Origin: Flavobacterium sp.
Lineage (GTDB): Bacteria > Bacteroidota > Bacteroidia > Flavobacteriales > Flavobacteriaceae
Direction of reading: 5' to 3'
NCBI GenBank assembly: GCA_003497625.1
Contig: DNNO01000038.1
Location: forward strand, 2,015 to 35,650
DNA length: 33,636 nt
Position 1 is the first letter of the stretch; the number at the start of each line of letters is the position of its first letter. The notes under the pieces were generated by a model. That model was not told the DNA's origin, did no database searches, and saw only the letters and a program-made list of their open reading frames with translations. Of the stretch, positions 32,321 to 33,636 are shown piece after piece. The translations under genes and the position numbers were made by a program.

Positions 32321-32393
32321 CTATTTAATAATAGTCGCAAATTCAAACGTTTTCGTTAATAACTTTTTGATTTTTCTACTAAAAAACTACGAA

Positions 32394-33636
32394 TTAATCG
32401 ATTTCAGGAACTTTTACTGGTTCCTCTTTTGTTGCATCATTAGACTTTGCTTTACGCTGATTGATAAATTCAATAAATTCAGGTGGAAATTCTGAATCAG
32501 GTAAGTCATCTTGCGATTTAGATGGATCTTTCTTCTTTTTATTTGAACTGAATATTTTTTGCATCATTTCTTTAAACGTATTAAATTCAACATTATACGT
32601 AATTCCAAGACCTTGTGTATATCCAATGCCTTCTCCTACGTAATTGATGTCGTTTTCACGATTAAATACATGTGCATTAAGCGAACCATCTTCATTAATT
32701 TGAATTAAAACTTCTAAATTACCCACAATAACAGATTCTGTAACACCTCCCACAGGAACTCCTACTTTACCATTAATAGAAATTCTATCATTAATTCGAG
32801 TATTCATAGTTACTCCAACTCTATCCGAAATATCAGTTAATCTATTTCCTTGAGAATAATCTAAACCTAATTGCAAGTTACTATCATCATCTGCAAAAAG
32901 TCCGTTAATGATTGAACTTGCTCCTTCAATTAATGAACCATATGCAGCGTTACTAGAAGATTCTGCTGTAACAAACGAACCCGTTGCCATTAAAGCAAAA
33001 GCTTGCGTTTGACGTGTATCTTTATCCTGTAATTTGTAATCGATTTCGCTTTTTAAAACCGAACTCACCGTAGGAAAATCGATATTGAAATCAGGTTGTG
33101 GATTGCTTAAATTTCCGTTTAGTAAAATAGTTACGTTTGTATCTACTTTTCTATTTAATGACGAACTCTCAACTAAAACTGCTGGATTTGCCATCGTTTT
33201 ATAAGTAGCTTTTAAGTCTAAAACGGCATTCATTGGGTCACCATCCCAACGTATGGTTCCTCCTTTTTCTACATTGAATTTTTTATCGATAATACCTCCA
33301 TATTTGAAATTGTATTCTCCTTCCTGAACCTGAAAATCTCCATACATTTCAAATTTACCCAAAGTATTAATATTCATTTGCATAGAACCATAGCCCTTAC
33401 CTTTCATGGCATGTCCAGTTTCACGATTTAAAATAATCTCTATATCAGTATCGGTATCAATATCAAAATTGAAATCAAGTTCTATTCCCTCGTATCTATT
33501 TTCTTTAACAATTTTTTCAGTTAATGATTTTTGATATTCTTCTACCGTCATAAAATTGATAAAAGAATTGTTTCCTAAATCTTCTTCATCATTAACAGGA
33601 ATTTTAATAGAAGTTCCTTTTTCAGATTCACCTGCT
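32394..33636 (-). CDS. TamB-like translocation/assembly module protein, C-terminal part (runs off the window)
   Basis: At least 413 codons are open to the right window edge, so the N-terminal part lies outside. The Met at 33551 is internal: the frame continues upstream through IKIPVNDEEDLGNNSFINF, and that segment fits the family. The TamB/DUF490 C-terminal domain is clear: GHAMKGKGYGSMQMNINTLGKFEMYGDFQVQEGEYNFKYGG, then LDLKATYKT, LLNGNLSNPQPDFNIDFP, SVLKSEIDYKL, and a beta-taco end with RINDRISINGKVGVPVGG. After that a Lys-rich low-complexity tail (about the last 55 residues) ends PVKVPEID. TamB-type proteins bridge inner and outer membranes and move lipids or assist barrel assembly. Confidence 0.9.
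   Translation of the reverse strand, partial: AGESEKGTSIKIPVNDEEDLGNNSFINFMTVEEYQKSLTEKIVKENRYEGIELDFNFDIDTDTDIEIILNRETGHAMKGKGYGSMQMNINTLGKFEMYGDFQVQEGEYNFKYGGIIDKKFNVEKGGTIRWDGDPMNAVLDLKATYKTMANPAVLVESSSLNRKVDTNVTILLNGNLSNPQPDFNIDFPTVSSVLKSEIDYKLQDKDTRQTQAFALMATGSFVTAESSSNAAYGSLIEGASSIINGLFADDDSNLQLGLDYSQGNRLTDISDRVGVTMNTRINDRISINGKVGVPVGGVTESVIVGNLEVLIQINEDGSLNAHVFNRENDINYVGEGIGYTQGLGITYNVEFNTFKEMMQKIFSSNKKKKDPSKSQDDLPDSEFPPEFIEFINQRKAKSNDATKEEPVKVPEID

Overview
The window reads as a chromosomal segment of a flavobacterium (family Flavobacteriaceae, Bacteroidota). Reasons: very AT-rich intergenic DNA, almost no Shine-Dalgarno sequences, repeated TAnnTTTG promoter elements, a tmRNA with the tag GENNYALAA, and lineage-typical genes (BshA, LptD-like, DUF4266/DUF3570, split CCG/NarI-like Fe-S proteins, BadF-type sugar kinase). 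No phage, insertion sequence or CRISPR array is visible. The window cuts genes at both ends: a DUF3570 protein on the left and a TamB-like protein on the right, both on the minus strand.

Layout. 1-2112 (minus): an operon of secreted thioredoxin-like protein, ApbE flavin transferase, DUF4266 lipoprotein and DUF3570 protein, tightly coupled (ATGA overlap, TAA/ATG abutment, 9-bp gap). 2193-2543 (minus): DUF1801 protein. 2630-5848 (plus): membrane protein, winged-helix regulator, Coq4-like protein, two small membrane proteins and CreD, with two identical-arm palindromes (TACTTTG-N5-CAAAGTA) that look like the regulator's operators. 5915-8878 (minus): FHS-family sugar transporter and a Lys1/alanine-dehydrogenase-fold oxidoreductase. 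9027-9424 (plus): tmRNA. 9493-10554 (minus): chorismate synthase. 10713-12071 (plus): a surface-type lipoprotein and a small outer-membrane barrel protein.

12108-17139 (minus): PrcB-like lipoprotein, BshA (bacillithiol), DUF1801 protein and a 972-residue NagZ-like GH3/serine beta-lactamase-fold fusion. 17273-25003 (minus): eight closely spaced genes: two tandem peptidoglycan amidases, an MCE (MlaD-like) protein, a two-subunit Fe-S/NarI-like electron transfer complex resembling a split ETF:menaquinone oxidoreductase, two uncharacterised proteins and SerB. 25074-28176 (plus): LptD-like outer-membrane protein and RidA. 28364-28795: small secreted orphan with cassette-like flanks. 28847-32258 (minus): PfkA, GapA, a BadF-type (amino)sugar kinase and methylglyoxal synthase, a sugar-phosphate module with stacked terminators and promoters. 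32394-end: TamB-like C-terminus.

Themes: envelope building and turnover (amidases, GH3 fusion, LptD, MCE, TamB, CreD) alongside extracytoplasmic or membrane redox chemistry (ApbE/thioredoxin operon, Fe-S complex, Coq4-like protein) and central sugar metabolism. The best candidates for an undescribed system are the ApbE/DUF4266/DUF3570/thioredoxin operon and the regulator/Coq4-like/CreD locus with its paired operators. All family assignments come from reading motifs, not from database searches.
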